A stretch of 64,000 nt of DNA from Colletotrichum lupini (lineage: Eukaryota > Ascomycota > Sordariomycetes > Glomerellales > Glomerellaceae). The position numbers and the translations under genes are program-made. This document shows positions 47,063 through 59,049 of this stretch, piece by piece (the stretch's first letter is position 1; each line of letters begins with the position of its first letter). Location of the stretch: NCBI RefSeq assembly GCF_023278565.1, contig NC_064682.1, positions 3,100,001 to 3,164,000 of the forward strand, in the 5' to 3' direction. The notes under the pieces were generated by a model, which searched no databases, had not been told where the DNA came from, and saw only the letters and a list, made by a program, of their open reading frames with translations.

Positions 47063-48093
47063 TGTTTTTTTACCAGTCCAAGTGCTCAGGTTTCACGACC
47101 AGGGGAGGAAGAATGAATACGCTAACGGGGCTCGACATACTAACGGGTTTACGGCGGCATTTGAGATGCACAGACACAGTTGACATCATACACCGCGACC
47201 ACCGAGTCAAGCAACTTTGCCTCCTCTGCATAATCCGTTATCCAACACGTCCACAACCACAAAAAGTTTACCTTACGGGTGAGCGTATTGCCGCCAATGA
47301 GTGAAGCCGCTTACATAACTCAACACAATCATCCCCGGAAGAGTCCATTGCCCTCATCAGACTTGGGGATCCTCGTCTCTGCATGCGCAGCCAACGGAAT
47401 TGGCATTCGGCCCGTCGGCTGGCTTGGCCCCCTCGGGGGTTATTAGCTTACCCAGAGCCGCAATCGGAACTTCCACAAGCAGGGTCCGCCCTTCGGCCCT
47501 TGCCCGGCGCCTGAAGGGCAGATGCGAAATGCGTAGCTAATGCAAATGTGTCAACCATGGAACTCGAATTGCTGGACAAAGCAGAAGAGAAGAGGGGGCC
47601 CACGGGGGAGGACGTCCGTCCGAGATATACAATGCTGCTTATTCGCTGTCCCCGGCCGCGTTCGTCTCCACGGGGAAAAACACAACCCCGGGTCAGAGTG
47701 TCACGCACCCCGTTGATATTCGGCGGACCTGGAGACGGATGTGACGGAGAACCACTGAATTCCAACCAGATACTGCAGAATACTCCAAAGTACCGAGTGA
47801 GATTTTGACGTACGCATCCTCTCAGATGACAGATTTACTCCAGTCGTCAGCTGCAAGCCCCAGATTGTTTCCCCCAGAGTATGGGTCTGTGAGGGAGATA
47901 CGGATTATGGGGGTTTATGGGGATGCTCCGCTTTGATAGACATACTTATGGATTACGACCGCAGTTAGGGTCTCAAATTTTTTCGTCTCTTCTCTCTTCA
48001 TCCTCGAGAACACCCTTTCTCGAAGAACACAACATCTCTTCGACAACTCACTTACACCAACTTACCTGAGCTGCTGTAACAGACGGACACACA
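47063..48093. other. Intergenic region and promoter of the quinate-permease-like gene
   Basis: No gene recognised; overlapping frames at 47448-47808 lie on both strands. The last 120 bp (about 47975-48093) are pyrimidine-rich with many CTTC/TCTC runs, as in a fungal 5' leader. Confidence 0.5.
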
Positions 48094-49930
48094 ATGGGTC
48101 TTCTCACCATCGTCGAAGAGAGGCCGACGCCGCCCTCGGTCTACAACTGGCGCATCTACGTGTTGGCCGGCATCGCGTCATGTGGATCCTGCATGATTGG
48201 CTACACGAGCGCCTTCATTGGCACGACCATCGGTCTCGACTCTTTCAAGGCCGAGTTCGACCTCACCAATAAGACCACCGCCGAGAGACACGTTATCAGC
48301 GAGAACATCGTCTCCCTCTTCGTCGCCGGTGCCTTCTTCGGTGCCCTTCTCACCTACTGCCTCAGTCACTTTATTGGTCGCAAGCGTTGTTTGGCCATTG
48401 GAGCAACTGTCTTCTCTTTGGGAGCGGCCTTGACCTGCGGCGCCAACGGCAACCTTGGACTCGGAATTCTCTACGCTGGACGTGTCTTTTCGGGCTTGGG
48501 AACTGGAGTTGCTTCTGTGAGTCTTCAAGATGCCCCTGAGTGACTCATCTCGGTCATCGACCGGTTCTCCACATGATGGGCAGCAACAAATTGCAGTGTA
48601 ACAATTGCTAATACACGTATTTCGTAGAACATTATCCCCGTTTACATCTCGGAACTTTCGCCGCCGGCTATTCGTGGTCGTCTAGTTGGTCTCTACGAAC
48701 TTGGCTGGCAAATTGGTGGTTTGGTTGGTTTCTGGATCAACGTGAGTTCTTACACAAACCTTCAACATTCAAACTGTATAAATATCACTAACGCGCTGCT
48801 CAGTTCGGTGTTGAGAACAGTGTTCCCGTCGGCCGTTCGCAATGGATGATCACTTTCGCAGTCCAGCTGATTCCTTCTGGTCTCCTCCTAGCTGGATCCT
48901 TGTGGATTCGTGAGTCTCCTCGATGGCTCTTCCTCCACGACCAACGCAAGGAGGCCATGGAGAACTTGTGCTGGATCAGACAGTTGGAGCCCAATGACGT
49001 TTACATTACCGAGGAAATCGCCGGTATCGACAAGATCTACGAGTCCACTAAGGCCACCGTCGGATTCGGATTCTGGCAGCCCTTCAAGGCCCTCGGTGCC
49101 CGTCCCTACCTTCAGTGGCGCCTGTTCTTGGGCTGCATGCTGTTCTTCTGGCAGAATGGTTCTGGTATCAACGCCATCAACTATTACTCCCCGACCATTT
49201 TCTCCAGCATCGGTGTTGAGAGCAACACTGTCAACCTGATGACTGGTATCTTTGGTGTTGTCAAGGCCGTCATGACCTTTGTCTGGCTTCTGTTCCTCGT
49301 CGATCAGCTTGGTAGAAGAAAGCTTCTTCTCATTGGTGCCATCACCGGTTCCCTCTGCATGTGGGTCATCGGAGGCTACATCTGCATCGTCGAGCCGACC
49401 AAGAACCCTCAAGACCACTTGACCGGCAGTGGTATCGCTGCCATCGTCTTCTTCTACCTCTGGACCGCCGTCTACACCCCCACCTGGAACGGTACCCCCT
49501 GGGTTATCAACTCTGTAAGTTTATCCCTCCGTGGTGACGTTTGGACCGCAGCTAACAAAACCTCAAGGAATTCTTCGACCCCAACTTCCGTTCCTTGGCA
49601 AGTGGTGCAACCACCGCCAGCAACTGGCTGTTCAACTTTCTCGTCTCCCGTTTCACGGAGCAGATGTTCGCAGCCATGGGATACGGCGTGTACTTCTTCT
49701 TCGCCGCCCTGTCATTCCTGGCCTTCTTCTTCGCCTTCTTCCTCATCCCCGAGACGAGCGGTGTTCCCCTGGAGAAGATTGACAGACTATTCGAGATCAA
49801 GCCCGTCTGGAGAGCCAACGAGACGTTGATGGCCCAGCTGAGGGAAGAGGAGGTACAGTTCCGCACAGACATCAAGGACGAGGTTATTCACAAGGAGCAG
49901 GGCACGTCGTCGGAGTCGGACTCCCCATGA
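48094..49930 (+). CDS. MFS quinate permease-like transporter
   Basis: Sugar-porter MFS protein of the quinate permease branch (QutD/Qa-y type), a plasma-membrane importer. Four exons: 48094-48516, 48628-48741, 48804-49514, 49568-49930; 536 residues, close to the usual length of that family. Introns of 111, 62 and 53 nt all lie in phase 0. Diagnostic stretches: ERPTPPSVYNWRIYVLAGIA at the N-terminus, SCMIGYTSAFIGTT in TM1, HFIGRKR after TM2, YISELSPPAIRGRLVGLYE, GWQIGGLVGFWIN, RESPRWLFLHDQRKEAM, WQNGSGINAINYYSPTIF, DQLGRRK, WNGTPWVINSEFF and PETSGVPLEKIDRLF. The N-terminal PTPxxVYNWR and TM1 GYTSAFIGTT are typical of quinate-type carriers, but paralogues transport other compounds, so the substrate is inferred. 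No quinate-catabolic genes are visible nearby. Confidence 0.93.
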
Positions 49931-51613
49931 AAGATGAAAGAAGCTGCGCTGGCAAACGCAGATATACAAACATGACATGATTACGAACAGTACATAGACA
50001 TGGAGATAGAACGGCATTTTGATTTATCGCGAAGGGGCATCTGTTTGCGAATACCCGGCATCGAGTTATCTGCAATCCTAAATAAAAGACATTTCTTGCC
50101 TCGAACCCACCTGACCGCTTCATGGCGCACTTGATTTCTCATAGCTGATACTGACGAGGATGTCTCCCGCCTTACTCTTCAATCTTGCTCCAAGGGCAAT
50201 TGCGGCCAAGTCCGACAATCGAACACCGACAGCAACACGACAACATGTCAGGGTCTCGACTGTAAGAAACATTCCCTCAGCGCATCTCATTAGCAACTTG
50301 CAGTCTTTTTCCCGTGATGCCGAGATTGCCGATACTCAACCGCAGCATTCAGAGGCACCGCAAACTTGTCAGTGGAGCCGTAAGCAAGCACAGCTGGATA
50401 CTATCGTGGCAATCCCGGTGGCAATGACTGTGTGGCGACGGGGCCAGCCCACTTGCCGAGAAACTTGGTGAAATCTCAAAAATCACTCAGTCAGCGACCC
50501 AGCGCCCGGATTTTTGCGCTGAACAATAACCAATGACGGCTTATTTCCGGGGTCAGCGCCCTAGGCCGCCCTGCCCGTTTGAAGTTGGTTCGGATCTAAC
50601 CAGAAGATCAGTTGAACAGGGCTATCCAAGCGGTCGATCAATGCCAAGTACGCCTGCCCCTAAGGAGCAGGAACTGCCATTAAGCGGCTGCATGAAAAGG
50701 GAATCGTTTTGGTGTTAATTTCCGGCGGGATGAAATTCTCCTAGTGGTGCCGCACATTGTTTCACTCTGCTGTTGAGGTCTACGTCCTTGAAAATTTGGC
50801 GCCTGTTAAACCAACTGCCTAGGTACATAAGCACACGCGACTGCAACCGAAAAATGTTCAATTAGATACGAAGCCAGAAAGAATAATTTGTGTTTGTGTT
50901 AACGCTTGATTGTGACTCAAGCCTTTTCAGGGTCTCGTAGAACCTAGCGCTCCATTGATTGGTACGACAGCCTGTCTGTCTCTCGAGAGCATTGTGAGAC
51001 TTGATGATTCTTTGAAGCTCCAGCGCATTACAGCATCCCAAAGCTGCAATCCCTCGTGTTCCAGTACGCCCGATCGGTAGGTCGGATCGAAGAGTTGTTC
51101 TGAGAATATTAAGAGTCTTGCACGCCTTGCGAGAGGATTGGGAAATAATTTACGGAGTAGCTCCGAATTGCTGCTCCGATGACTACGGCTGGTGCCGACT
51201 GCCCCGCCCCGGTCGGTCGGGGTACGATTCCGGGGGCATCGCAAAAATCGGGATTCGGTTTCCGTGCCAGACTGCCCCATCCGGCCGGCGATATCCAGGC
51301 TGGACGACGCACCGCCCACCAAGGACATTGTCATCATCATCATCATCATCATCAGCATCATCAATATCGTGCCAGGAAGATATTATTCTCAGTGTGAAAG
51401 CTCGCGTCAACACATCCTGTATTCTATCTCATCATCATTTTTGACGTATACCTATGTGTAACAACTGAATCAAATTACAAGAAGTCACGGCCATGTCTAT
51501 CGTATGTGGCCTGCTCTCCACCCCTATGGATCATCATCATCAGATCCTCTCCATCCGTCGTGGAACACAATGCCGCAATGTCCTGCTGACAAGTCCATAC
51601 AATACAGTCAAAC
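49931..51613. other. Intergenic region
   Basis: Contains the 3' flank of the transporter gene, a trinucleotide microsatellite near 51331 and no recognisable gene. Frames at 50160-50471 and 50927-51461 lack coding texture. Confidence 0.45.
51331..51362 (+). repeat. (TCA)n microsatellite
   Basis: About ten TCA/ATC units with one interruption (CAGCA), about 250 bp upstream of the VOC gene. Confidence 0.8.
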
Positions 51614-52093
51614 ATGCGATCAATCAACCATATCGGCGTGTCCGTCCCGGACATTGAAGCCGTAGTAAAATGGTACAGCGAAATCATGGGCTTTGTCCTC
51701 GTAAACGGAAAAATCAAGCACATCAAGCGCTCCGAGACACCGGACGCGGGAATTTTCAAGATTTACCCAGACTCCTTGCAGGAAGTCAAGTTGGGATTCA
51801 TGGCGACTGGCAATGGTGTCGGATTCGAAGTTTTTGAGTTCGTCGACCCCGCTTACAAGAAGGCCGAAGATTTCGCTTACAACGTGGGCGGCTTCTTTCA
51901 CTTGTGCGTGACGGATGCTGAACCAGAGGCTCTGCTGGCTCGGGCTATACAGGCCGGGGCCAGCAAGATTGGGGAACCGACGCTGAATCCGCTGAGTGGC
52001 TCGAGGTGCCTGTATTTCAGAGATCCTTGGGGCAACGTGTTGGAGATATTGGATATGAGCTTTGATAGGATGAGCGCGCTGGATGCAGTCTGA
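51614..52093 (+). CDS. Glyoxalase/bleomycin-resistance (VOC) fold protein
   Basis: Single exon, 159 residues: one full VOC unit made of two beta-alpha-beta-beta-beta modules. It opens MRSINHIGVSVPDIEAVVKW, the classic first strand and helix, and continues with FEVFEF, FFHLCVTDAEPEALLARA and YFRDPWGNVLEIL. Likely metal ligands are His6, Glu72, His96 and Glu144, a complete 2-His-2-Glu set, so it is probably an active metal-dependent enzyme (glyoxalase, ring-cleavage dioxygenase, isomerase or epimerase type) and not a binding-only member. No signal peptide, so cytosolic. The reaction cannot be chosen from sequence. It lies 1.7 kb downstream of the quinate-permease-like gene on the same strand, which is at most suggestive of a link to aromatic-acid metabolism. 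Confidence 0.88.
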   Translation: MRSINHIGVSVPDIEAVVKWYSEIMGFVLVNGKIKHIKRSETPDAGIFKIYPDSLQEVKLGFMATGNGVGFEVFEFVDPAYKKAEDFAYNVGGFFHLCVTDAEPEALLARAIQAGASKIGEPTLNPLSGSRCLYFRDPWGNVLEILDMSFDRMSALDAV

Positions 52094-54201
52094 CAACCAA
52101 CGCCGATGCGGTTGCAATCGCATCTATAGTCTGTTGGACATACTTAGCCTCATGATGTCTGAGAATGAAAGACTAATCTCTATATTAGCTCACCATTGTG
52201 AGCGAAAACGATGTACCTTGATTATAACGGGACAAGCTCACTCTGATAAGTGATTGATCCATGAAGTCTTCTCCACCGGTGAAGGCTACGCCAAGATCCT
52301 CCTCATTCACCTCTTCCTGCCTCTTCTTTGGATTGAACGAACGTGAAATCTAGCGAACAGTCCAAACAATAACTGCAATCTCGTTGAAAAGGATTAGAAT
52401 TAATGCAGCGAGCTCGACTGGAGTTCGCTTGTTTTATTTTCCCAGGCCAAACTTGACGCTTTTTGATACAGCCTATGCCAGTGTTCCTGTCCTCTCGTTG
52501 CGGATCTTAGCAGCTGCATGCCATTTTTCAATGTTCTAGATTTGATCATGTGCTATCCTTGTGTCTTGAGTCCTAAGCTCTTTATCCACTCTTTCTCCTC
52601 TGGAGTGCTGTCGTATTTAACGTCTGGCGCCAAGTAAGAGACCGAAAAATCAGGCAATGCAAGGCAATCGGGCCTTCCCCGGCGGATATTCTGGGGAATC
52701 TGCCCCAGGTTCAGCCCCCACACCTTCGTACTTATGCTTAACGAATACGTTCTCTGGGGATAGTAAGCCATCGGACCAATCGAACACACGCTCGTTTACC
52801 GCAGGCACTTGCAGGAGCTATTATTTGCACTGTTACCGAAGCCATGGGCCTATATGCCTTGATATGGAAGTCGTTACCGCCCTCATGTTGATGGTGAGCC
52901 AGTGTGGCCGAGAACTCTTCTTCGGTAGAATTGTCACAAGTCTGCGTTTACTGTTGCCGAGATTGTCCATTAAGGTGCTCTTTAACTACCTGTTTTATAC
53001 ACCATATTTACAATCAACTAAGCGTTACTAGAACCATGGTGCTGAGAGTTCTAGATAAAAGTAGCTTTCCTCTGGCAATGCAATCTCATTCAGAACTCAA
53101 GAGAGGCACTGAACCACTCACTACTAAGAGCTGCCTAACTCCGAGATTCATGGCCAAACAACCAGCGAATTGCCAGCCCGAACCCAACTCCTCACGTCTA
53201 TCAGGCCATGCTTCCAAACAGCCAAACTCTTCCCCAGACGCCACATTCCAACGAGAAACGAACTGCGGGATGAGATGCGGGGAAATACGGGTTTACCCCT
53301 CAAGAACGATGTGTTGTGGTTACATGGATTCTCGGCTCCGAGTGTTTAGGCACAGCCTATACGCGTATTAGTTTGCGATTCTGGTGCGTTCCCAAATACG
53401 CGGGTGATGACGTCGCAAGGTTGGTGAGGTATTGAAGACACCATGGAAAACTTCAGCCTTCTGCCAGTCTAAAGCAGAGTTCATTACTTTGGATCCGAGT
53501 TATTTTGTCAGGGAATTCTAAGCTAGTGAGAAAGTGATGTCAGGTGATAAACTCAATTGCGGTGACATGTTCTTTGATCTGACTGTATATGTAAGCTCCT
53601 CGCGGCGAAGTTGGGTAAATGTACTTCGAGATCGTTAAATGCTACTACGCCTTATCACTTCACTAACATTGGGAAGAAGTCAACTTCTCAGAAAGAAGTT
53701 TAGATGGGATACGAAATGGAATTAAACATAAGAATCTCTCCAAAAATCTGCATCACAGTCACAAAAGAGATAGCTTCTGGCCGCCCCCCAGTGAAATGCC
53801 CGGCGACCTGACCACGACTTGATCACTACCCCGAAATACCGAGTGTCACTACGAAGACCTTTCCCCGCCTCGTCGTCTGTACGGTCGATCTCTATCCTAG
53901 TCTAAAATGCATCGGCCCGATATTCATATGTAGTTAACCTCGTAATCCTCCAACTACGTTGCGTACCTTGCTACCTTTACATACAAATCACCAGACGATG
54001 ACTGCCTGGCCCGGTTTCCTCTCTGGCAAGAGTGACCCAGCCTTTCAAAGCCTGTTTTCGGTATCTAGGGGGACATCTGACGAGTATAAATGAACTGGCT
54101 TCAACTCCCCTATTCAGAGCAGGTCAACTCATGACCATGGGAACCTCGCGCTATCTGGCGTATCGTACTTTCAACAACCGTCACCAGGATCATCGCCAAC
54201 C
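52094..54201. other. Intergenic region with a possible decayed coding segment
   Basis: Mostly featureless. On the minus strand between about 52935 and 52553 three adjacent frame pieces have protein-like texture (EEEFSATLAHHQHEGGNDF, then FDWSDGLLSPENVFVKHKY, then PDVKYDSTPEEKEW), as if a small gene had been broken by frameshifts. I do not recognise the protein. Confidence 0.35.
54085..54090 (+). promoter_or_regulatory. TATA-like box of the beta-glucosidase gene
   Basis: TATAAA about 112 bp before the ATG at 54202, a plausible spacing for a fungal core promoter. Confidence 0.35.
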
Positions 54202-56742
54202 ATGCTGTGGACATCCCTCCTCCTCCTCCTCGGAGCCCAGCTCAGCCTCACCAGCCAACTTCACCACCGATCCTCCAATAATGGTTCGTACGCGCTATAC
54301 CCCATCAATCTCCTCTACTCGTCCACACCTCAAATCTCCACATACCATGTCGCTAACCCAAACACAAGGCACACGAGACAGATCCACAGCCCTCGCCCTG
54401 GCAAACACTCTCATATCCCACCTCACCCTCGAAGAAAAAGTCTCCATGATCACGGGAAACTCCTCCGCGGGCAACTGCATCGGCGTCATCGCGCCCATCC
54501 CCCGCCTCGGCTTCAAGGGGATCTGCATGCTCGACGGCCCCAGCGCCGTCAACCGCGCCGACCTCGTCAGCGTTTTCCCTTCGGGGATCACTGCGGCCGC
54601 AACGTGGGACCGTGAGATGATTTATCGCCGGGGAGTTGCGATTGCGGAGGAGTTCAAGGGGAAGGGGGGGCATGTGATTCTCGGGTACGTCTAGTCTCAC
54701 TCATCCTCCGTCGATGAGAAATACGTGACAAGGTACCGTCATATTGACACCGCCTCCCGAACAGTCCTTCCACAGGCCCAATGGGTCGCGCAGCCCTAGG
54801 CGGCCGCAACTGGGAAGGCTTCGGCCCGGACCCGTACCTAGCAGGCATCACCATCGAGAACACAATCACCGGCATGCAATCCGCCGGCGTCCAGACCTGC
54901 TCAAAGCACTACATCGCCAACGAGCAAGAGACGCAGCGCTCCAACACGACGGTGAACGGCACGGTCATCGAGGCCATCTCGTCCAACGTCGACGACAGGA
55001 CCGTCCACGAGCTCTACCTCTGGCCCTTCGCCAACGCCATCAGGGCCGGCACGACGTCCATCATGTGCTCGTATAACCGCTTCAACCAGACGTACGCGTG
55101 CGAGAACACTCACCTGCTGAAAGAACTGTTGCGAGATGAGCTTGGGTTTCAGGGGTATACTGTGTCGGATTGGTTCGCGACGCATTCTACCGCGGACTCT
55201 ATCAACAACGGTCTGGATCTTGAGATGCCGGGCGCTGTGCCGGGGAACTACCCCGGCGCCGCCACCTTCTTCGGCGACAAGGTCCTCGAGGCTGTGGCTG
55301 ACGGCACCGTCCAAGAATCCCGCATCGACGAGATGGTCCGCAACATCCTGACGCCGTATTACCTCCTAGGCCAAGACGCAGAGTCCTACCCCTCACCCGA
55401 CCCATCTCTCCGCTTCGTGACGGTCTTCCAAGAAGTCGGGCTGCAAGTCGCCAAAGACGCGGGCTTCATCCCCGACGGCTTCGTCTTCACCCACGGCCGC
55501 GACGTCCGCGGCGACCATGCGAAGCTCATCCGTGAAATGGGCTCCGCCGGCACAGTCCTCCTGAAGAATTCGAACCAGACCCTCCCCCTGTCAAAGCCCA
55601 AGATCATCGGCGTCTTCGGCAACGACGCAGGCGAGATGACAAACGGCTTCCTCCGCCCCTCCGAGGTCCCCGAGGACACGAACACAGGCACAATGATCAT
55701 CGGCGGAGGGTCCGGCACAGGACGCCCCTCCTACGTGATCTCCCCTCTCGCCGCCGTCCGCGCCAAAGCGGCAGAGTACGGCGCGGAAGTCCTCTACGTG
55801 ACCAACAACGACGTCCTCGCGGCCAATGATTTCCGTGGTGTATACCCCCCGCCCGAAATCTGTCTCGTGTTCCAGCAGACGTTCGCCAGCGAGAGTTTCG
55901 ATCGCACGTCGTTTGAGCTCGACGGGAACTCGACGGCTGTGATCAACAACGTGGCTGATTTCTGCGCGACGACGGTAGTGGTAACGCACTCGGGCGGTGT
56001 AAATACCATGCCCTGGGCAAACCATACCAAGATTGGCGCAATCCTAGCGGCGCATTACCCAGGCCAGGAGAGCGGTAACTCCATCGTCGACCTACTTTGG
56101 GGCGACGTCGCGCCTTCCGGCAGGCTGCCGTACTCCGTCCCACGCAACGAGGAGGACGCTGGCCCCGCGATTGTGAATCTTACGCAGCCTGTCGTTGACC
56201 CGCTTGCGTGGCAGGCTGATTTCAGCGAGGGCCAGATGATTGACTACCGCCACTACGACGCGCTTGGAATTGAGCCGTTGTACGAATTTGGTTTCGGGCT
56301 GACGTACACGACGTTCGCCGTGATCGACAACCAGGTCGGCGTGAGCTTCATCGCAGGAAACTCGTCCATCGCTGCTCGCCCGGACACGGCTATCCCGGTT
56401 CAACCTGGCGGGCATCCGCAGCTGTGGGAGGATCTCATCAGCGTCAAGGTGTCGATTTCGAACATAGGCCATGTGACTGCATTTTCTATCCCGCAGCTTT
56501 ACGTCTCCTTCCCGTCGTTTTCTCCCGAGGGCACGCCGAAGAAGGTCCTGAGAGGCTTTGAAAAGATCCAGATCGAGGCGGGTGGCTCGGCTGAAGTGGA
56601 GTTCCGGCTGATGAGGCGGGATGTGAGTTTATGGAATACATCGGACAAGGTGTGGGTGATTCCGGAGGGCGATTTCACGTTCCGGGTCGGCTTCAGCTCA
56701 AGGGACCTGCCGGCGGAGAAGGCCTTCTCGGTGCTGGTGTGA
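54202..56742 (+). CDS. Secreted GH3 beta-glucosidase
   Basis: Glycoside hydrolase family 3 enzyme that removes terminal beta-D-glucose from cellobiose and other beta-glucosides outside the cell. Three exons: 54202-54283, 54369-54684, 54765-56742; 791 residues. Exon 1 encodes only the signal peptide (LWTSLLLLLGAQLSLTS); its 85-nt intron has a CTAAC branch. Domain order: GH3 N-terminal barrel (LTLEEKVSMITG, LDGPSAVNR, ILGPSTGPMGRAALGGRNWE, SKHYIANEQE), with the nucleophile Asp268 in GYTVSDWFATHS; GH3 C-terminal domain (GTVLLKNSNQTLPL, HYPGQESGNSIVDLLWGDVAPSGRLPYSVP); and a fibronectin-III-like domain (SVKVSISNIGHVTAF, VLRGFEKIQIEAGGSAEVEF). Several N-x-S/T sites fit a glycosylated secreted enzyme. 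Length and layout match fungal enzymes of the BGL1/BglA group. Start at 54202 is preferred because it alone supplies a signal peptide. Confidence 0.93.
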
Positions 56743-57514
56743 TGTATGAGGACAGGGTGGTGATGTTGAAAGTATGTGGCGAAGACCTTTTTTTTTTGTC
56801 CAGAATCAAACCAGTAATCCTTCTTGCCCGCAAGATAACTGACGTTCAGCTATCAAGCTGGCTAGTGGATTAGTGGTCGGAGGACTGGTGGTACCTTGGC
56901 GCGAAGTCAGTAATTACCAGATCTGTGGATGGGTATGTCAGATCTGTTAGCAAGTAAAACATTGAACCCATTCATCTTCCCTTTTCGTGGCGTTTCGTTT
57001 CTCGGCTCTGTCGAGCCTGACGAAGTTCGTGTTGCACAACAATAATGGTAGAGGTTAATATTGTTCAGCCACAACAAGACTTTGGGTACAGTGTCGAAGA
57101 GGATATCATTCCCAGCTGCAGCTCTATTCTGCTTCAGCCACTTAGGCCACAGAGCTCGACTCGTCTTGCTTGCAGGAAAGCGCACGGGGCGATTTGAGGT
57201 TCGAGGGGTGATTGCACAATGGCGATTGTGGTTGCACATGGCCAAACTCATACTCGAACGCAGACAAAGAAATCAGGCACACGGCGGATCATGTCTGAGA
57301 GTAATGACCACCGCCCTCGAACTTGGTCTTTGATCCCCTGCGAGTTCGTGGCACCTAAGAAGTACGTGATCCGAGAATAAATGTTGGCGTCCGTACGTCT
57401 CACTGGGTCGAGAGAAACGTTTCTGTCTGGGTAGCATTCTGCAAGATTCACATTCGAGCACGTGAGTCGCAAAAGATTTCATTCGAGAAGACTATCAACT
57501 TACGACGGCTAAAT
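56743..57514. other. Intergenic region
   Basis: 3' UTR of the beta-glucosidase gene and upstream flank of the GCR1_C gene. No feature recognised. Confidence 0.5.
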
Positions 57515-59049
57515 ATGAAAGCACGGAGCCAAGCACGGCTGGTCGACTACTCTGACAGCGAGGATGAAGCAAAATCAGAAGTTGTAGCCACGCCATTGGC
57601 TACTGGGCCACCAGATGAGGAAGGGTTCGCTCAAATAGTCATTGGACTACAGCAAGAGTACACAAAAGAAGTCCGGGAGTTGCAGGCGCGACAAGAAGCA
57701 ACAGATCGAGAGATGGCGGTGCATGTGAACCAAGTCAATAGGAGGTTGGAAAAGCAGCTCAACGTCTTGACTTCAGTCGTCAAGGTAAGTTTTCTGTCGT
57801 ACCCGAATGTCCCTACAGAGGCCTAGCTGGTTCGCTTGGTTATCTTTGAGGTGATATCGGCTATTGCATTGGATGTGCTGACTGGTAATAGGAAGTTTTT
57901 GGAGTCGATCCACTAGATCCGGCAGTGAGACATTGCGCGCAGCAAGATGGCAGTAAAGAGGACCATGAGAGAGGTGCAGTTCTCCCATCGCCATCTCCAA
58001 CACCACCAGTGCCCGCTGAAAGATGTGATGTGTCGCCACCAGGACGGGAATCCATCACAGTTGCGTCCAGAGTTCGGACACCCGGTCCTCGGATTCCCCA
58101 TGAGAGTCGAGAGTCACAACCAGCGGCCCCTGGGGCGTCACTACCGGTGGTAAGAAGAAGCACTGGCAAAAAAGCGCCTAAGCCGCGGGTAGTTGCGTTG
58201 AATCAACGTGCAAATCAGCCTTTGAAGAAAAGGAGAAGGAATGATGATACCAATGACAGCAAGGACCACCAGGGGGAGGAGGTGTTGGAGGTGGAACCAG
58301 AGGCACTGGGGCCCAGATCCCCCAAAGCCGAGCAAGTCACAGACATTGCTGTCAATGAAGCTGTTGTTCGCCGGAAAGCGTCTCGACAAAATTTGCTATC
58401 CCCAAGAGACCCTGTCAACCCGTACGATGACCCGAAATACTTCAGCCCACTGACCGTCGTTGGCAAGGATGGAGTTCTGCGGCCAATATTCAAGTTCTAC
58501 CCGCACCCGCCGACAGTCGAAGAGCAATGGGCAGAGTATAAGTACGGTCTCCACGGTCAGCAGCCTGTCGAACTGCTGGAGAAGATGTACCGGGCCAAGT
58601 GGCGAAACGGCACGTATGGGCGTTCGTGGTTCACTCGCCGCAAGGCCTTCTGGGACAAGATGAAGGGGTTGCTAGATCAAGGTCGTACGGAAGAAGAAGC
58701 GTTGGGCGTTATGAGAGACCTTGGGAGTGGCAGCGTGCCTACTGCAGTTGCCATTTTATGCAAAGAGCGTGGAGAGGGAACACGCCCAGGGAGACGAAAG
58801 TATCGGGGCCAGTCGGTCTACTCGGTATGCGGCAGTAAACATTCGCGAGATGAGAGCTCCAGCAACGAAGAGAGCAGCAGCAGTGAATCGGAGAATGGCG
58901 AAACGCCGAGACCCATCCGATATAGTCCATCGAGGCTGCGGAAACGAATTGTGGTGTCTATGGACAGCGTGAGCGGCAGCGACGAGCCTGAGTCGGTGCT
59001 ATGCCCTGGACAAGAGACCGATGGTTTGTGGGAACCTAAGGCTAACTGA
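57515..59049 (+). CDS. GCR1_C-domain DNA-binding protein
   Basis: Two exons, 57515-57784 and 57892-59049, joined over a 107-nt intron (GTAAGT, CTGAC branch, TAG); 475 residues. An acidic start (VDYSDSEDEAKSE) leads into a coiled coil at about residues 35-90 (LQQEYTKEVRELQARQEATD), then a long disordered Pro/Ser stretch with basic clusters (KKAPKPR, PLKKRRRND) that look like nuclear localisation signals. At about residues 290-375 lies a GCR1_C-type domain: TVEEQWAEYKYGL, PVELLEKMYRAKWRNGTYGR, WFTRRKAFWDKMKGLLDQG. This fold binds DNA in yeast Gcr1 and in the Cbf2 centromere subunit and also occurs in fungal Crypton transposases. The tail is acidic and Ser-rich. Probably a nuclear transcription factor; no tyrosine recombinase accompanies it. 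Targets unknown. Confidence 0.82.

Noticed and set aside
51183..51461. Overlapping His/Asp-rich frames around the TCA microsatellite
   Set aside because: Low-complexity translations of the trinucleotide repeat.
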